Below, piece by piece: positions 1 to 11,515 of a DNA stretch of 64,000 bases (position 1 is its first letter; every line of letters begins with the position of its first letter). The DNA is from Ceriagrion tenellum (lineage: Eukaryota > Arthropoda > Insecta > Odonata > Coenagrionidae), in assembly GCA_963169105.1 (NCBI GenBank), contig OY720632.1, positions 54,531,136 through 54,595,135 of the forward strand. Direction: 5' to 3'. The position numbers and the translations under genes were made by a program. Under the pieces are notes generated by a model. It did not search any database and had not been told where the DNA came from. It saw only the letters and a list, made by a program, of their open reading frames with translations.

Positions 1-830
1 AACCGACCTCCCCCCGCCACCACCCCTCCCGACACCGAACTTCAATTTCCCTCCCCCCACTTGGTACACGGAGAGCGCGCACACGACATGACACCTCAAA
101 AAATCTCTCCCCACACTCCGCCCCTTCCTGCACCTCCAAACACACATACTCTCTCTCTCTCTCTCTTTGCATTTCCCTTCGCCTCGTTCCTTCCTCCGGC
201 CCTATTTCCGACCCGCGCGGCGGCAGAAGCCATCCCGCCACCGGTGCAGGAGTGCCGAGATACCGAAAGGGGAATCCATTCCCCCGACGAAACCCTTTTT
301 AGGCACCATCTCTGCCATCCTGAGGAATCACCATCTCCCTCCCCTCTCAGCGCTGCTTATTCATCTCCTCCACCCACTCATGCACACCATCCTCATCCCA
401 AGCGAACTTCGACCCCTCCACCCCCGCCCTCCTGCTACCACACCCTTTTCCCTTCACTTCTCCTCCACCCCGAACATGATATGAAACTCTGCCTTTCTCC
501 ATTCTCCTCTCGCCGGAGCAGCATCGTTGCTTTTATCAGGGCCCCTTTTGCCCATATCCTCCTCTACATTCCCCACCGCTCCCGCACTCTATCGTCGCCC
601 ATACACCTTAAACCTTCCATCCAGCGAGCGCATATCCCGCCCGTACTCTTCCTCCCACTCGCCTCGCACACCCTTATCTCCGTTCCATTGGAAGGACCCC
701 CTTCCTCTCGGTTGAAGTGTGCACATACGCCACACCCGCCTCCGAAGCGCTCGCCCCCTTCATCCCATTACGGGCGATGGCTCAGGCGAGGAGGTATAGA
801 GTGCGACAGATAGTGGGATAGCAGGATTTT
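1..830. other. Pyrimidine-rich GC island
   Basis: The plus strand is dominated by C and T from about 30 to 720, with many CCTCC, CTCTC and CACCC words and frequent CpG. A (CT)n microsatellite sits at 149-166. The last 100 bases become purine-richer. An open frame of 250 codons crosses the island, but its translation is low-complexity Pro/Ser/His/Leu with no domain. It is explained by scarcity of A/G-containing stop codons on a CT-rich strand. The island could be part of a promoter or enhancer, or simply a compositional tract; nothing decides between these. Confidence 0.6.
149..166. repeat. (CT)n microsatellite
   Basis: Nine uninterrupted CT units inside the first pyrimidine-rich island. Confidence 0.9.
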
Positions 831-2190
831 CTGCACCACTCAACAGCGCGAGTTACAGAGCAAAAGGAGTTAGGAGAGCGGTTCCCTTTCCCTTCCGTTG
901 GTTAAGGATAGAGGATAAAAAAATAGGCCATAGGCGTCGTAGGTATGCACATCTTATCAGTTTGCCTTTTCAATATTCTTGGAAATGGAAAAAAATTGCG
1001 ATACGATCCGTGTAGCGGGTGCCGTGAGGAGGGGAGTGGCACTCTTTCAGATTGGGGAGCCTAGAATTACTCTCGCTATCGACATCCTTCGAAGTTTCAC
1101 CGCTTCGAATTCCGAGCGATGCTGTAATTACGGTCTCAGCGGCGCTGGATACATCTAGGTGGCTGAAAGGGAATTTATGATGGCGTCCTAACCTCGGGGG
1201 AGGGTAGCTCGTAAAATCATTGTCTACGCCTAGCTGCCCCCATTATCCACCCACCCATGTATCCAGAATCCTTCGAAAACTGAAACTGAAGGACACGGGT
1301 CGCTATGATTGTCACTCATTCGTCGAGAGGTATTGCTTGACTAGGTTATTTCAACTCTTCAAACGCGATCCGTTTTCTCCTTGCCGCATTACCTTAGCTT
1401 ACTTACCTCGATTTTCGCTCCGCCTCGAGATCTAGTTATTTCAACTCTGGCGGAATTCCGAAGCACGAGTTTCGAAAGAGTTTGAAATGACTCTACATTT
1501 CTTTGTCCTCTTACCCTCCCTCACTCTTCTACTCCTTCGCAGCGAATTAAAAAAAAGCTTTCGCAATACTGCTGCAAGTTTTTTCAACTTTTTCTATCAA
1601 TATTGATTGACCTCAACTCTGAAGCTCCGGACGACCTATTTATAAGCTAGAATTCTTCAAATTCGTTAGTTTATCAATGAAGTCTAAATTTAAATCCGTA
1701 GAATACGCTGCTCAAAACAACGATATTTATGGGCAATGTTCCTTAAAATTATTGTTTTTGAACGTTTAATAGATGGCCAAAAGAAAATAAAAACATTAAA
1801 AGCTGCTAGAATCAATTAGATTTTATTTTGAGCAAGAGAATATACTTATTTGAGATCAAGTTAGCTCACCGCATCTTTTCTTACCTTCTGCAGTTTCTTA
1901 GGTTTGGCGCATATCTTTTCAGCAATTTTTGCACCTTTTCTCAAATAATAGAAGGGAGAAGAATAACAGAACGCAATTCTAGCAATAGTATCAATAAAAT
2001 ACTAATTTTGAAAAATATCACTATTATTTTATTTTATGGAGGTTTATTCAACGATCAGAGTTGTATCTGGGTGACGAATACATAATCCACACAATGATTC
2101 TCTTTCTCCGCACATACTCTCCATGGAAACGAATCAAGAAGGGATCGCTTCGTTGCTTTAGGACATTCCCTTTTCCCTGGTCAGTATACT
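831..2190. other. Gene-free stretch, mixed then AT-rich
   Basis: Base composition is balanced to about 1500 and AT-rich afterwards. Short open frames here, including 1220-1435 and 1828-2085 on the plus strand, show no domain and are no longer than chance predicts. I see no repeat or RNA gene. Confidence 0.5.
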
Positions 2191-2197
2191 TAATGGC

Positions 2198-2970
2198 ATG
2201 AGAAATTCTCTATACGTGAAATACAGATATGGTCTCCCACCACGCACGAATAATTCATCAATTAATGCTCTCCGCCTTCCATTCACGCCAGGACTTCTTC
2301 CGCCCGTCTCCCACTTCTCCCCCTCCCAACGGTCTCCACGGTTCGCCCCCTTCATCACCAATTCCATTCCCTTTTGTCTCCCATGGCGACGCATCCGCCG
2401 TCTCTCTAACTCGTTCTCTCCACACCAACGCTCCTCCTTCTCCCTCAGAGTTCCCATTTGCCAGCAGCACAGCCCGTACCGCACCGCTTCCCTCCCCGCC
2501 CTTCGCGCCGCACCCCCTCGGGGAATTGCCCGGAACATCCCTCTCCTCTGGAGCCGTTGAGAGAGAGAGAGAGAGGACTGCCAGAGGCACTCCGGCGACG
2601 ACGAGCTCCATCGTCATTGCCCCGGAGCGTTGGGTCGCGTTCCGCTGGATCGCACCGCTCGCTCGCCGCATGAGGTCCACGGGGGCGAGGGGTGCGGGGG
2701 TGACGACCCCTTTGGGCGGGGGATTTTTGTAGCCTTCTCGCTCCGGGAGGTGTCCCGGAATTGGTTTATCTCACGGAGGGGGGCATCGGAACGTTGGAAG
2801 GAAGTAAATGGGGTTATGGAGAGAGTATGACGGTGGTGGAAGAGGAGAATAGGGAATAGGGGCGGTGTCGGTGGAGACGGAAATGGCCAGGGATCCCCGC
2901 AAGGGATATAAGTTATGCATGAGGAGGCAAGACTTATGAGGGATGGAAGAGTGGGATGGAGAGGATGGGA
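2198..2970. other. GC island with C-to-G strand switch
   Basis: The plus strand is CT-rich from about 2250 to 2545 and then becomes G/GA-rich from about 2555 to 2960, so the purine-rich strand changes at about 2550. A (GA)n run at 2559-2575 marks the switch. Overlapping open frames on both strands are compositional. The arrangement resembles the skew at divergent CpG-island promoters, but I can find no convincing core promoter or exon. Confidence 0.5.
2559..2575. repeat. (GA)n microsatellite
   Basis: A GA dinucleotide run of about eight units, lying where the island changes from CT-rich to GA-rich. Confidence 0.85.
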
Positions 2971-4620
2971 ATGGCGGCGACCAGCTTGAGCTCGGCTCCT
3001 CCGACTCGTCAAGAAGACGAAGAATTTGATCGGAAAGAATGCATCCCCACCGATATGCAAACTTGAAAATGTCGTAAAATCCCGAAAAGAAATTTTGTAT
3101 GCTGGTGCCGGGAATGCTGTCTAAAAATATGAAAATGGAAGCTGAGATCCAAAAGCATGTTGGTATATGTGGTCAATGTGCAGAGATGTGTAAGCAGACT
3201 TATCGTTTAATTATATTGGGATAATGAAGGATTAGATGAAAATCATGGCATGACATTTCAAACTTTTACCTGCCTAAACACGTTTGCATAAAAAAAGCCA
3301 TGATGGAAACGAATTAATGGCCAAGGATGCGTTAAATAGAGATAAAGCTGTTTTGTGTGCACCAGGAGAAACCAAAATATTAAACTAATACACTTTCGGA
3401 AGGAAAACCAAATGACATTGGTGTCAATGGTACTACTAACCAAATTATACCGATATAGGGGCCTGAATAATTGAAGTGCGTAGTAGGTATATGAGGAGGA
3501 TAAAGGATTCATGGAATTGCTTTGATCTATGTCTTTCCTTGAATGTACAGATTATCTGAATGTCAGAGCCAAGGATTATTAAGGGAGTTTATTATTAGAG
3601 GGGAGTACTTAGAGGGGAGGGGACTAACTACATGGGAGTACTTGCTTACTACAAGACTTTCAACTAACAGGAAATATATTATCATATTTTACCGTAAGAA
3701 ATATATTTTTATTTAAAACATTAGAGATAATAGGCGAAAGACAAGAATGAATATACTCCCAAAAGAGATATTTCTACGAAAGAATCTATATCCACCTTAT
3801 AGACTAAACTTCACGCATGCACAATGAAAACTGTAGTGGCACAGACATCATTCCCTCACTAATAAATATTGCTCTATTTCCCTTTACCTTTTGAGTTCTC
3901 CTTTGCGTCTTTCAATATGCTGGTGATAAAGTAATCGCACAGCAAGGGCTTAGAGAGAATATCAACATAATCACAAGTCACTCAATCCTAAGATTGGATG
4001 AGTTTAAAACCACCATTCTAATATATGCCCTTCTAACTCCTTCATGTCCAAGTAGCTTCATATCCCATTTTGACTGGTCTATTTATTTGTCCCTGTCTTC
4101 CTTATGTGTTAAACTTATCAGTTTTATCTTTGCTATTATTCCCAACAAATTTTACGCCTCTCAAGGGTGGTGCATCCACCTGGGCCTTATCTTTCTGATA
4201 GTGCTCCATGGCGTTCTCTACATCTATTCTCCTCTTTACCACGTCGTTCCAGTCTAATTCGTCCATTTAATCTTCAGCAGCCACCTTCGGTACCAAGTTT
4301 TGAAAGTCGCTATTTTATTCTAATACCGTTTTCTTGAAACATCAATATTAAACAGTCGCTAACTCAAAGCACAATTATATCCAGATATAAGACTAAATTT
4401 AGAGAGAACATGAATGGAAAAATACGAATGAAATTCATAACATAGAGGAGTACTGGACTTTATTTCGAGGCTCAAATTCTGCTGTTAGAAAATACCACAA
4501 TTTATAGTGAATATTTTAGTATGCTAAGGATGATACACTAGAATATCTACACAACAAAATATGCATCACCCGTAACCTCTGACCCTGAATGGCCCTGAGA
4601 AGAAATTTTCCCTTTTGACT
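2971..4620. other. AT-rich gene-free stretch
   Basis: AT-rich sequence with only short scattered open frames (for example 3258-3512 minus and 3994-4257 plus) that have no recognisable domain. No repeat or RNA gene was recognised. Confidence 0.5.
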
Positions 4621-4629
4621 TGAACATAC

Positions 4630-5350
4630 CTACATTTTTTTCTTTGCATAATAACTGTGAAGGCGTTCCCGCGGGGAAAATCCAGAGCCCTTTCTTTCTC
4701 CCTTTCTCCGCATTACACAGAAACCCTTCTCCGCTTCCCATTTCAGCTTTACACGACAAAGATGTAGCAAAAAAAGGCTTTTCTCTATCCTTCTTTCCCT
4801 TTTCCCGTCACTCTCTTCAGACCCTCGTCCTTCTTACTCTTTCCTCCCTACCCTCCCCCTCTGAGCCCTTCTCCCATAAGTCTCCTCATGACCTCCCCTC
4901 CAAACTCCCGATCCTCCTCCCCCGCCCTGTCCCCCGACCCTCCCCCGTCCGCAACGCTCCTTCACACCTCCGCCGCAGTGCCAGTCCTCGGCGACATTTG
5001 TGCCGCCCCGGGCTACATGTAAATACATAACACGAGTTCCTAGTCATGAAGGAGTTAATTGCTCCCTCCACACCCTTTAAGTCTACAACCACGCCTTCCG
5101 CTTTTATTAGCTCTCCAAATGAGGATAGACATTGTCCTCCAGCCCCACTCTCTCATTCGCGTTCCCTTTTCAAACATCTCGTCCTTTCCTCGGGCTCCCT
5201 TACTCTCGCTCCTCCCTCCCTTTCGCTCGCTTCCCCGAAAACCTCCAAAGCAGCAGCGTCCATATCTCCGCTCCTAAAACCGTCCCTTATCTCCCAAAAA
5301 CCTCCCCGAGATGAGCAGACCTTTTCCTTCCTTAAAACAAATGTCCTCGT
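4630..5350. other. Pyrimidine-rich GC island
   Basis: The plus strand is strongly CT-rich from about 4680 to 5320. Open frames of 60-136 codons on both strands are low-complexity and overlap one another, as expected from the composition. No exon or promoter is distinguishable. Confidence 0.55.
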
Positions 5351-5565
5351 CTTTCAGGAGTATTTCTCGTCACCCTTGGATAAATAAGTCTTCATATAAC
5401 TTTAAGTAAAGCATCACCACGCTTGGCCACACCAGAGAAGAGCCTTTCGTTTTATTGCCGTTCCCTAATATGGGGTTTATATAGAAGTTAACGAGTAAAA
5501 GGCATAGCCTAAAAATACTATAGATGCAGAATAACCTACTGAATTTTCTAGTCACAGGGGCATAG

Positions 5566-5935
5566 GGGGTTCAAGTATTACTTAAGACGATTTTTGCCAT
5601 TTTTTACCCACCTCCCTCTCCCTATATAAGACAATATAAGATTTCCCCAACCCACGCTCCCTCTCAGTCTTACGTAAAACGTTAGATATTTGAATAGACA
5701 GAATAGAAGCATTGGTGTAGCGGTGGAATTACGGAAAATACACCATTAACCGACGGATGCTCCATGTCACTGCTAAATTTCATTTGGAAACGATAAAATA
5801 TTTGAAGACGGACACAAATCTTACGTAAATACGCTCCAGATCCCTCATCCTCTCTACGTAAGACAATGTAAGATGATTCTAACCCCCCATCCTCGAAAGG
5901 TCTTACGTAATACTTGCATGGCCCCTTATCAGAAC
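5566..5935. repeat. TACGTAAGA-motif repeat, two direct copies
   Basis: Two related segments lie in direct orientation, offset by about 232 bases. Copy 1 (about 5566-5690) contains AAGACAATATAAGAT at 5628 and TCTTACGTAA at 5668. Copy 2 (about 5820-5935) contains AAGACAATGTAAGAT at 5860 and TCTTACGTAA at 5901. Each has C-rich spacer blocks between the motifs. In copy 2, TACGTAAGA and TCTTACGTA form an inverted pair. From memory, similar TACGTAAGA/CCC-rich segments occur as dispersed transposon-derived sequence in insect genomes, but I cannot verify a family. The LINE insertion begins 24 bases downstream, beyond its target-site duplication. Confidence 0.55.
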
Positions 5936-5947
5936 TTGAACCCCAAT

Positions 5948-5958
5948 GAAATAAGTCA
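5948..5958. repeat. Target-site duplication, left copy
   Basis: GAAATAAGTCA occurs here and again, identically, at 6554-6564. The two copies exactly bracket the LINE fragment, as expected for target-primed reverse transcription. Confidence 0.8.
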
Positions 5959-6553
5959 GTAGTAGTATTTGGGTGATTAGGGTGCTTCGACGACTTAGGT
6001 CATTCGCACCACGTCAGCCTAAAATCACCAAGTCATGTTATTTAAATAAATAGTTAAATATGTAAATAAATAAATAAAAGCAACGCAGCTCACATTAAAA
6101 TGGGCGTGAGATAAAACACCACATAATGGTTGGTCACAAACAGTTAAAAAGCCCAGACTCTTTTAAAAATAACATTATCCGACTGACACAATCAGGATCG
6201 TCTCCTAGGACGTGTCCTAGGTCTCCCCTGATGTTCAGCCGGATGCGCAGAGCACGGTATCTATCACACACCGTCAGAAGGTGTCTCACAGTTAAGGGAG
6301 AGTCGCAATCCTCACAGTAAGGATGGATCTTCTCTTCGGTGAAGAGGTAAGAGTGAGTGAGGGCACAGTGCCCTATCCTCAACCGTGTGATTGCGACCTC
6401 TTCCCTGCGAGTCCTCCCGACTGATGTGGGCCACAATAATACTACCGGCTTTATGGTGCGCAACTTATTCTGTGTCAGGGAATGCCAGGTTTCCTTCCAC
6501 TGTCCAAAGGCTACGTTTCTCAGCGTAGCCTTCAAGTCTTGGTACGGTACCAA
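5959..6553 (-). mobile_element. 5'-truncated Jockey-type LINE insertion
   Basis: A non-LTR retrotransposon fragment of 595 bases on the minus strand. It carries the last about 139 codons of the polymerase ORF, then a 3' untranslated region of about 175 bases. The 3' end is a short (TAC)n tail, seen as GTAGTAGTA on the plus strand at 5959-5967, and the 3' UTR includes a (TTTA)n-like block at about 6043-6078. An 11-bp target-site duplication flanks both ends. The 5' truncation is typical of incomplete reverse transcription. The C-terminal region matches the Jockey-superfamily pattern (RLRIGH, then a CCHC zinc-knuckle-like motif). The open frame has no stop in the surviving part, so the insertion is probably not ancient. 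It cannot move by itself because the endonuclease and reverse transcriptase are absent. Confidence 0.85.
6134..6553 (-). pseudogene. LINE ORF2 C-terminal remnant
   Basis: The tail of a Jockey-type endonuclease/reverse-transcriptase polyprotein, normally about 900 residues or more; only about 139 remain. Visible landmarks are a W-x4-W-like segment (GQWKETW), RRE-VAITRLRIGHCALTH, and a zinc-knuckle-like C-x2-C-x7-H-x4-C at about 6316 down to 6266 (residues 84, 87, 95 and 100 counting from the ATG at 6565). That ATG lies in the target-site duplication, so it is host sequence and not the protein's real start. In intact elements this region follows the reverse transcriptase and is thought to help RNA binding. 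No stop or frameshift interrupts the fragment. I am confident of the superfamily but not of the named family. Confidence 0.8.
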
Positions 6554-6564
6554 GAAATAAGTCA
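6554..6564. repeat. Target-site duplication, right copy
   Basis: An exact 11-bp match to 5948-5958, abutting the 5'-truncated end of the LINE. Confidence 0.8.
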
Positions 6565-6885
6565 TTAGTGGAGTTGAGTCCAGAAGGAAAAACGTCTAAA
6601 ACCATATCAGCACTGTTAATATTTTTATTTTACCTCACAGTTATTGTACTAACATTCTCAAAAATCTAAATAAGGCAACATTCACGATTTTTCCTGCGTA
6701 AACAATATATTTGGATCATTTCAACAGAAGAGAATTTCGTCTCCTTCTCTGGTCCGGAGCTAAGTAAACTCAGCGGAGATCAACAGGGAGAAATGGAGGG
6801 CGTCCAAAGGCTTTTCTGCAGCGAGCATTTCTTGAAAAACATCAGCACGAAAGGATAGTCACGAAGAAAAAAGTGTTTTCCGTCC
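6565..6885. other. Gene-free stretch
   Basis: AT-rich to mixed sequence with no recognisable feature. Confidence 0.45.
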
Positions 6886-7550
6886 CATGTTCGTCCTTTG
6901 GGTAAACGCATCGCACCAATGCGAAAAGCTCAACCTAAACCTAACCTCAAATTCCTCCTCACGGTCTCGGGAAACGAATTTTATGCCCCCGCTCCATATA
7001 TTCTCGCTCTTTGGCTCCCCCAAAGTCTCCATCCATCTAGTCATCCAGCTACCCCCCACCTTCCTTATGCCTCTTTCCTTCCTCCCCCGACCACTCTAGG
7101 AGTCCGCCCCCTCCCGTGGGGAATTCTCCCTCCTCCCCCGATCGTTTCCACCGAACCAAGGAGCCTATGTCTCGTTGTTTTTACGCACATGCTCAAGTCT
7201 ATTTTTTTTCTTCTCATGATTGCTGAATGCACCAGCCAAACTTTTCCAAGCTGTCGTCTGTGGTAGTGACTCCGTTGTCCCATGCAGACTCACGGAGACA
7301 GAAGCTTCTCCAGGACAAGCAAGCGAGAAGTCCTACCGATCCAGCAGTTTTCCAGTCCACGCGGTCCCCATTCCTCTTTACCTCCGGCTACAAAGAGAGT
7401 TTCCTCCCTATTCCTCCATTTCATCGCCTTTTGTTCATTTTTGGAACTTATTTGTTCGCTCAACCAAACGAACCATCGCCCTAGCGACAAATCCCGTCAA
7501 AACAAAATTCTCCACGTCCCGAAAAGTAGAGTAGAGGGAGGTGGGTAGAC
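6886..7550. other. Pyrimidine-rich island
   Basis: The plus strand is CT-rich with CpG, most strongly at 6930-7150 and 7360-7440. Overlapping low-complexity open frames of 66-122 codons occur on both strands. No domain, exon boundary or repeat is clear. Confidence 0.5.
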
Positions 7551-7960
7551 AGACAAAAGAGAGCAGAAGTTTTCGGCTGTAGACTTTGTGATTAATGAAA
7601 GCTAAAGAGTAGAGCGCATATGACGATTTTGGTCTCACCTGCCGATGCAGGGAAAGAAAGAAGTTGAACCTACACCACGGAGGAGGTCGAAAAAAAGAAC
7701 GGGAAAGAAAAGTCCTTTTCGGGAAAATTGGTCATAATGTTCACCTAAAGAAAGTGATGGTTTTATTGACATGTGTTGGAATAATGCTTAAGCTGAACAC
7801 TGAGAAATTAAAACGTAAATATATCAGTGTCAGCACAGTTCCACTTTTTCAACATTTAAAACATAACAATATATCTAGTTATGGGCTTATCAAGCAAATT
7901 GAGCTTATAAACCAAGTTTTTTTATTAAATTAAGTAAATACCGACTCGTGAGGGCTTTAA
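7551..7960. other. AT-rich gene-free stretch
   Basis: A purine-rich patch at 7660-7720 is followed by AT-rich sequence. The 89-codon frame at 7664-7933 is Lys/Ile/Leu-rich with no known domain. Confidence 0.4.
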
Positions 7961-8350
7961 ACGCGGATGTAGAGAGTGAGGGGGAGTGGGCTTGGATCCC
8001 TGTCTGGTGCTCCATCGCCGTCAGGTGCGGAGGTACATAAGAGCCGACAGAAGAGTCGTCATATTCTCTGGCGGATGAATTCATTTATTTATGCCGTGGG
8101 TGGGATGCGAGAGTCGAGGATAGCTCGGCGAGGATGCTGCAGGAAATTAGGGCGCCCTTCGTCGTTTGGAGTGGGGAGGACGGGAGAGAGGAGGTGGAGA
8201 GGGGAAGGAAGGGTGGATAATGTGAAGAGAGGGCAAAGGCGAGGACGGCCGTAATTTCGGACGATGCGCCCGTCGAGGGGGTAAAGGGGGCGTGCGAAGG
8301 GGGGGGGGGGCGGAGTGGGCGAGTGAAGTGCGTTTCGCGTTTGCGTTTGC
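7961..8350. other. GA/G-rich island with G12 tract
   Basis: The plus strand is G- and GA-rich with many CpG. An uninterrupted run of 12 G lies at 8299-8310. The opposite strand is CT-rich and carries a compositional open frame (8147-8494). Confidence 0.55.
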
Positions 8351-9160
8351 GTCAGCGGTTGACGAAATCAATTTTCTATCGGAATCAATTGGAGCGGGTT
8401 CAAGGATAAGCGCGATCGACCTGTGGGGCGGAAATCTTTGCTCTTTTTTTAGACATGAACCGGCGCAAACCGATTTTTCTATCAAGTAAAACATCGCCTC
8501 AGATAAACGGTTATTTGTGCATCCATTCGCTCAAGATTTGGGCAGCCGCTCTCTCAACCTCTTTGGAAATGCGCCCAGTAAGAGTAACTGCAGAGAAATA
8601 TATTTATATTGCATATATTTTATTTTACTTTGGATGACAATAAATAGAAGTCAAAGTATTTTCAATTGCCAACTAAACAGATCAGCAGTTACCAGGGAAC
8701 TTTTCCAGACTAAAAAAGCGGCAATATGCTTTAGAAATAGTTGGCACTACCTCTCGTTTCATCAAGGTAGACAAGGGGAAACTCATATGTTAGTGTTGCC
8801 AGATGGTACTTCTCTTTCCATAGTTGGCTCATTCCTAGTATTTTACAATTCATAAAAAAAATAAACTAGCACCTAACTAAATCTCCATCCCTCACCAAGC
8901 ATTTGCATTTTATCTACATCATTTCACATGCATAGAGAACACATTATTGAGACCCATAGCTAATAAGTGAGCGAATGGATAAAGACCGGTCCCAATGTAA
9001 GTACAGGGAGCATCAGTTAGGAGCAACAGTGGAGTGGATAAAGCCATTGAAACATCAACAACGCCATTTCTCAGGGACAAGACCCACTAATCTGAGGACT
9101 GTATGTTTTAAGCACTTGCGGCATATAAACAGTGAGTGGGAGAGAGACGCGAGATGAGAG
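8351..9160. other. Mixed gene-free stretch
   Basis: CpG-containing sequence to about 8480, then AT-rich. The frame at 8517-8855 (112 codons) has no domain I recognise and no conserved-looking motif. Confidence 0.4.
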
Positions 9161-9691
9161 TGGCAATTCGATAGTGGCGGGGAATGGAAAGAGAGAGGGA
9201 GGCGGGCCATGTCGGAGGAAATTAAATTGTTCTCGAGGCAAAACCCACGAAGAAGGTGGAGGTGAGGAAGGGGACAAGCGAAAGGGAGAAACGTGAGCAC
9301 CTTCACGCAAGAGAAGGCATATTATTAAGGGGAGCGGTCGATATTTCTGTTGGGGAGGGCGCTGCGAGATGAATTTCATAGGAGAGGACAGAAAATGAGT
9401 GGAAAAACGACGTAAGAAACGCGAGGTTTTAGCACAATGGGGTGAGAGGAGTTAGGAGCGGGGGGGGGGTAAAGATAATCCGAAGGGTTGTGGAGCAGGG
9501 GTGGTTGTTGTTGACAGAGAAAGCGAATGGGGGGTTGGGAGGGAGACCTAGAGAAGGGGTTGAAGAATACAAAGCGGGGTGGGGGGCGAGTTCCTCGGTG
9601 CGTGGAGTGGATGGGAGGGACGTGCGTATACTCCGACGACGTCATCGCCTCAATCCGCAAAGTTGATGGCCAGAGGGGGAGTGGTGATGGT

Positions 9692-9711
9692 GGGGGTGGG
9701 TGGTGGGAGGG
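9692..9711 (+). other. G-quadruplex motif
   Basis: Four G-runs (9692-9696, 9698-9700, 9705-9707, 9709-9711) are separated by loops of 1, 4 and 1 bases, which fits the standard G3+N1-7 pattern. Confidence 0.6.
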
Positions 9712-10058
9712 AGGCGGTGTGGGTGTTGGAAGGGGGTGGAAGGAATATGTAAGCGGGGGAGGGAGGAGGAGGACAGCGCGGCCGCAGGAAGATCATCCAT
9801 CGCCGAGCCAGGAGAGCTTTCCCCCTCCCTCCACTCCCTCTCTATTTTCCTGCTTTTTCCTGCACACTCCACTGTCCATCTCTCACTCCACCCCGGCACC
9901 TCAACACCCTCCGTTCCCCAGAAGGTATCATCGCCAACCACTCCGATCGGACCCAAAGTAGAGGGAGAAAGGATACCTCCGCATTATTATTATTCCTCTC
10001 TCCATCTCTCTATCTCTCGCACGCTGCCAAGCACTCACTCCATTTTTCGAGGTCCCAT

Positions 10059-10080
10059 CCTCCCTCCTCCCTCCTCCCTC
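10059..10080. repeat. CCTCCCT heptamer tandem repeat
   Basis: About three consecutive 7-base units in the CT-rich half of the island. Confidence 0.6.
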
Positions 10081-10190
10081 TCCCCTATACACTAACCCTT
10101 CTCCCTCTGCAAACTCCCAAAAACTCGACCACTCCTTGAAAACTCTCGCTCTTTCCCATCCTCTCGACGCCATTTCACTCAGCTCAGAGG

Positions 10191-10480
10191 AGAGAGAGGA
10201 GCTGAGATGTGTTGGGGGAAAACACGGGCCGGTGGTCGTGTAACGCATATCAGGGTCGAGGCGACATACACCCGCCTCCCCCTCCATCCCGCCCTGTTAT
10301 TTATGCAAGGGACGGACGTATCATTTTTGGGGCTGTTCGGGCAAGGTTTCATGGAGGCGGTTTTGAAATTTACCAAAGTCCAAAACGCCGCCGGGACGGG
10401 CTGGCTTGTCCGCCGGAGTGACGAAAAAAGCAGCATCATTCTAACTCATCCACGAAGACGAGCATGACATATGCAGGAAA
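10191..10480. other. CpG-rich, weakly skewed segment
   Basis: Sequence after the CT-rich block has balanced strand composition and many CpG. Short frames on both strands (10207-10467 plus, 10179-10439 minus) overlap and show no domain. Confidence 0.35.
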
Positions 10481-11515
10481 TAGCCTCCCGGCTCGCGGAC
10501 GGTTAATGTCGGCCTTACGCAAGATGTGCTTCCAGAGAAATTCCATTAGAAATAGGTAATCATGTTTGGCGGATTGCCACTGATAAAGCTCTAAATAAAA
10601 GTTGTTTTCCTAAATTATTTGGCAAATACGGTGCCACCCTTAAAAAGTATATTCAGAAAAAAAAGACACTTCAAGAATCATTCTTTTTATTTTCCGAGGC
10701 GCGTAGATCCGTTTCGTGAGATTTAATTAACATAGGCCCTATTAATTCTTGTAGTAATCAGTAGGGAAAACGTAAATACTACTATACTAGTCACCGATAT
10801 TTACATAAACAAAGACATTGATAACTTGGGAGAACGTAATTTTTTTATCGCATTTTGCAATTAATGAAAGATATTAAATTTCATCTAGAAGACTCTTTAC
10901 CATGCTTTACAATATTTTCTCGTTGAAAGTACAGTGCAAAGAAAAGTTATAAACTATCACTCTAATATTTAAAAACAGAGCCCTAATACGGCAATTTACA
11001 TAATGCATCCGTGAACAAAAGCAAGAAAGTCCATGAGATATTTTACCATGTCGACCAATAAAAATCATCCTACGCTATTCTAATCACTTTATTTTACTGA
11101 CCGATTTCAAAATCTTGCAGCGACATATTCAAGGCCAAGTGTCTTGAGAATGATTATTAAGGAATTCGAAAAAAGATTAATCAAATAAAAAATATTTCAT
11201 GCAATCGTAAGTGCTTTTCTCCGTCGACATCATTCAAAGAACCAATTCTCATTGTCTGACAACAGTAATGCAGCACTGGTCACTTTCCGGCAATTCAAAG
11301 GCATTCATAATTTGACCAGTATTCACTGATCCCAGTTCCTCGCTAAGCAATGAACGCAGTTTTTCTCTTTGAACTATTAGTGGAAATAGCGAAGCAAGCA
11401 ATTTCATTCATAAGGTTTACGACTGAGCGAGAGAAAAAAGCTAAAATTCGGCGCCTCTTAAGTAGGGGCACTTGACAAAGCCAGATAATGAAGCATCACG
11501 AGAAAGGGTCAAAAT
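10481..11515. other. AT-rich gene-free stretch
   Basis: No open frame over 60 codons, no repeat and no RNA gene recognised. Confidence 0.5.

Larger units (their letters stand above)
9165..10190. other. GC island with G-to-C strand switch
   Basis: The plus strand is GA/G-rich from about 9165 to 9790 and CT-rich from about 9800 to 10190, so the skew flips at about 9795. It includes a G10 run at 9460-9469, a G-quadruplex motif at 9692-9711 and a TCCTCCC heptamer repeat at about 10059-10080. The open frames of 94-144 codons are compositional. Confidence 0.6.

Noticed and set aside
61..813. 250-codon open frame
   Set aside because: The plus strand is CT-rich, which removes stop codons. The translation is Pro/Ser/His low-complexity and frames in other phases are also open.
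6934..6947. CCTAAACCTAACCT, like the insect telomere repeat
   Set aside because: Only about two imperfect units; no array.
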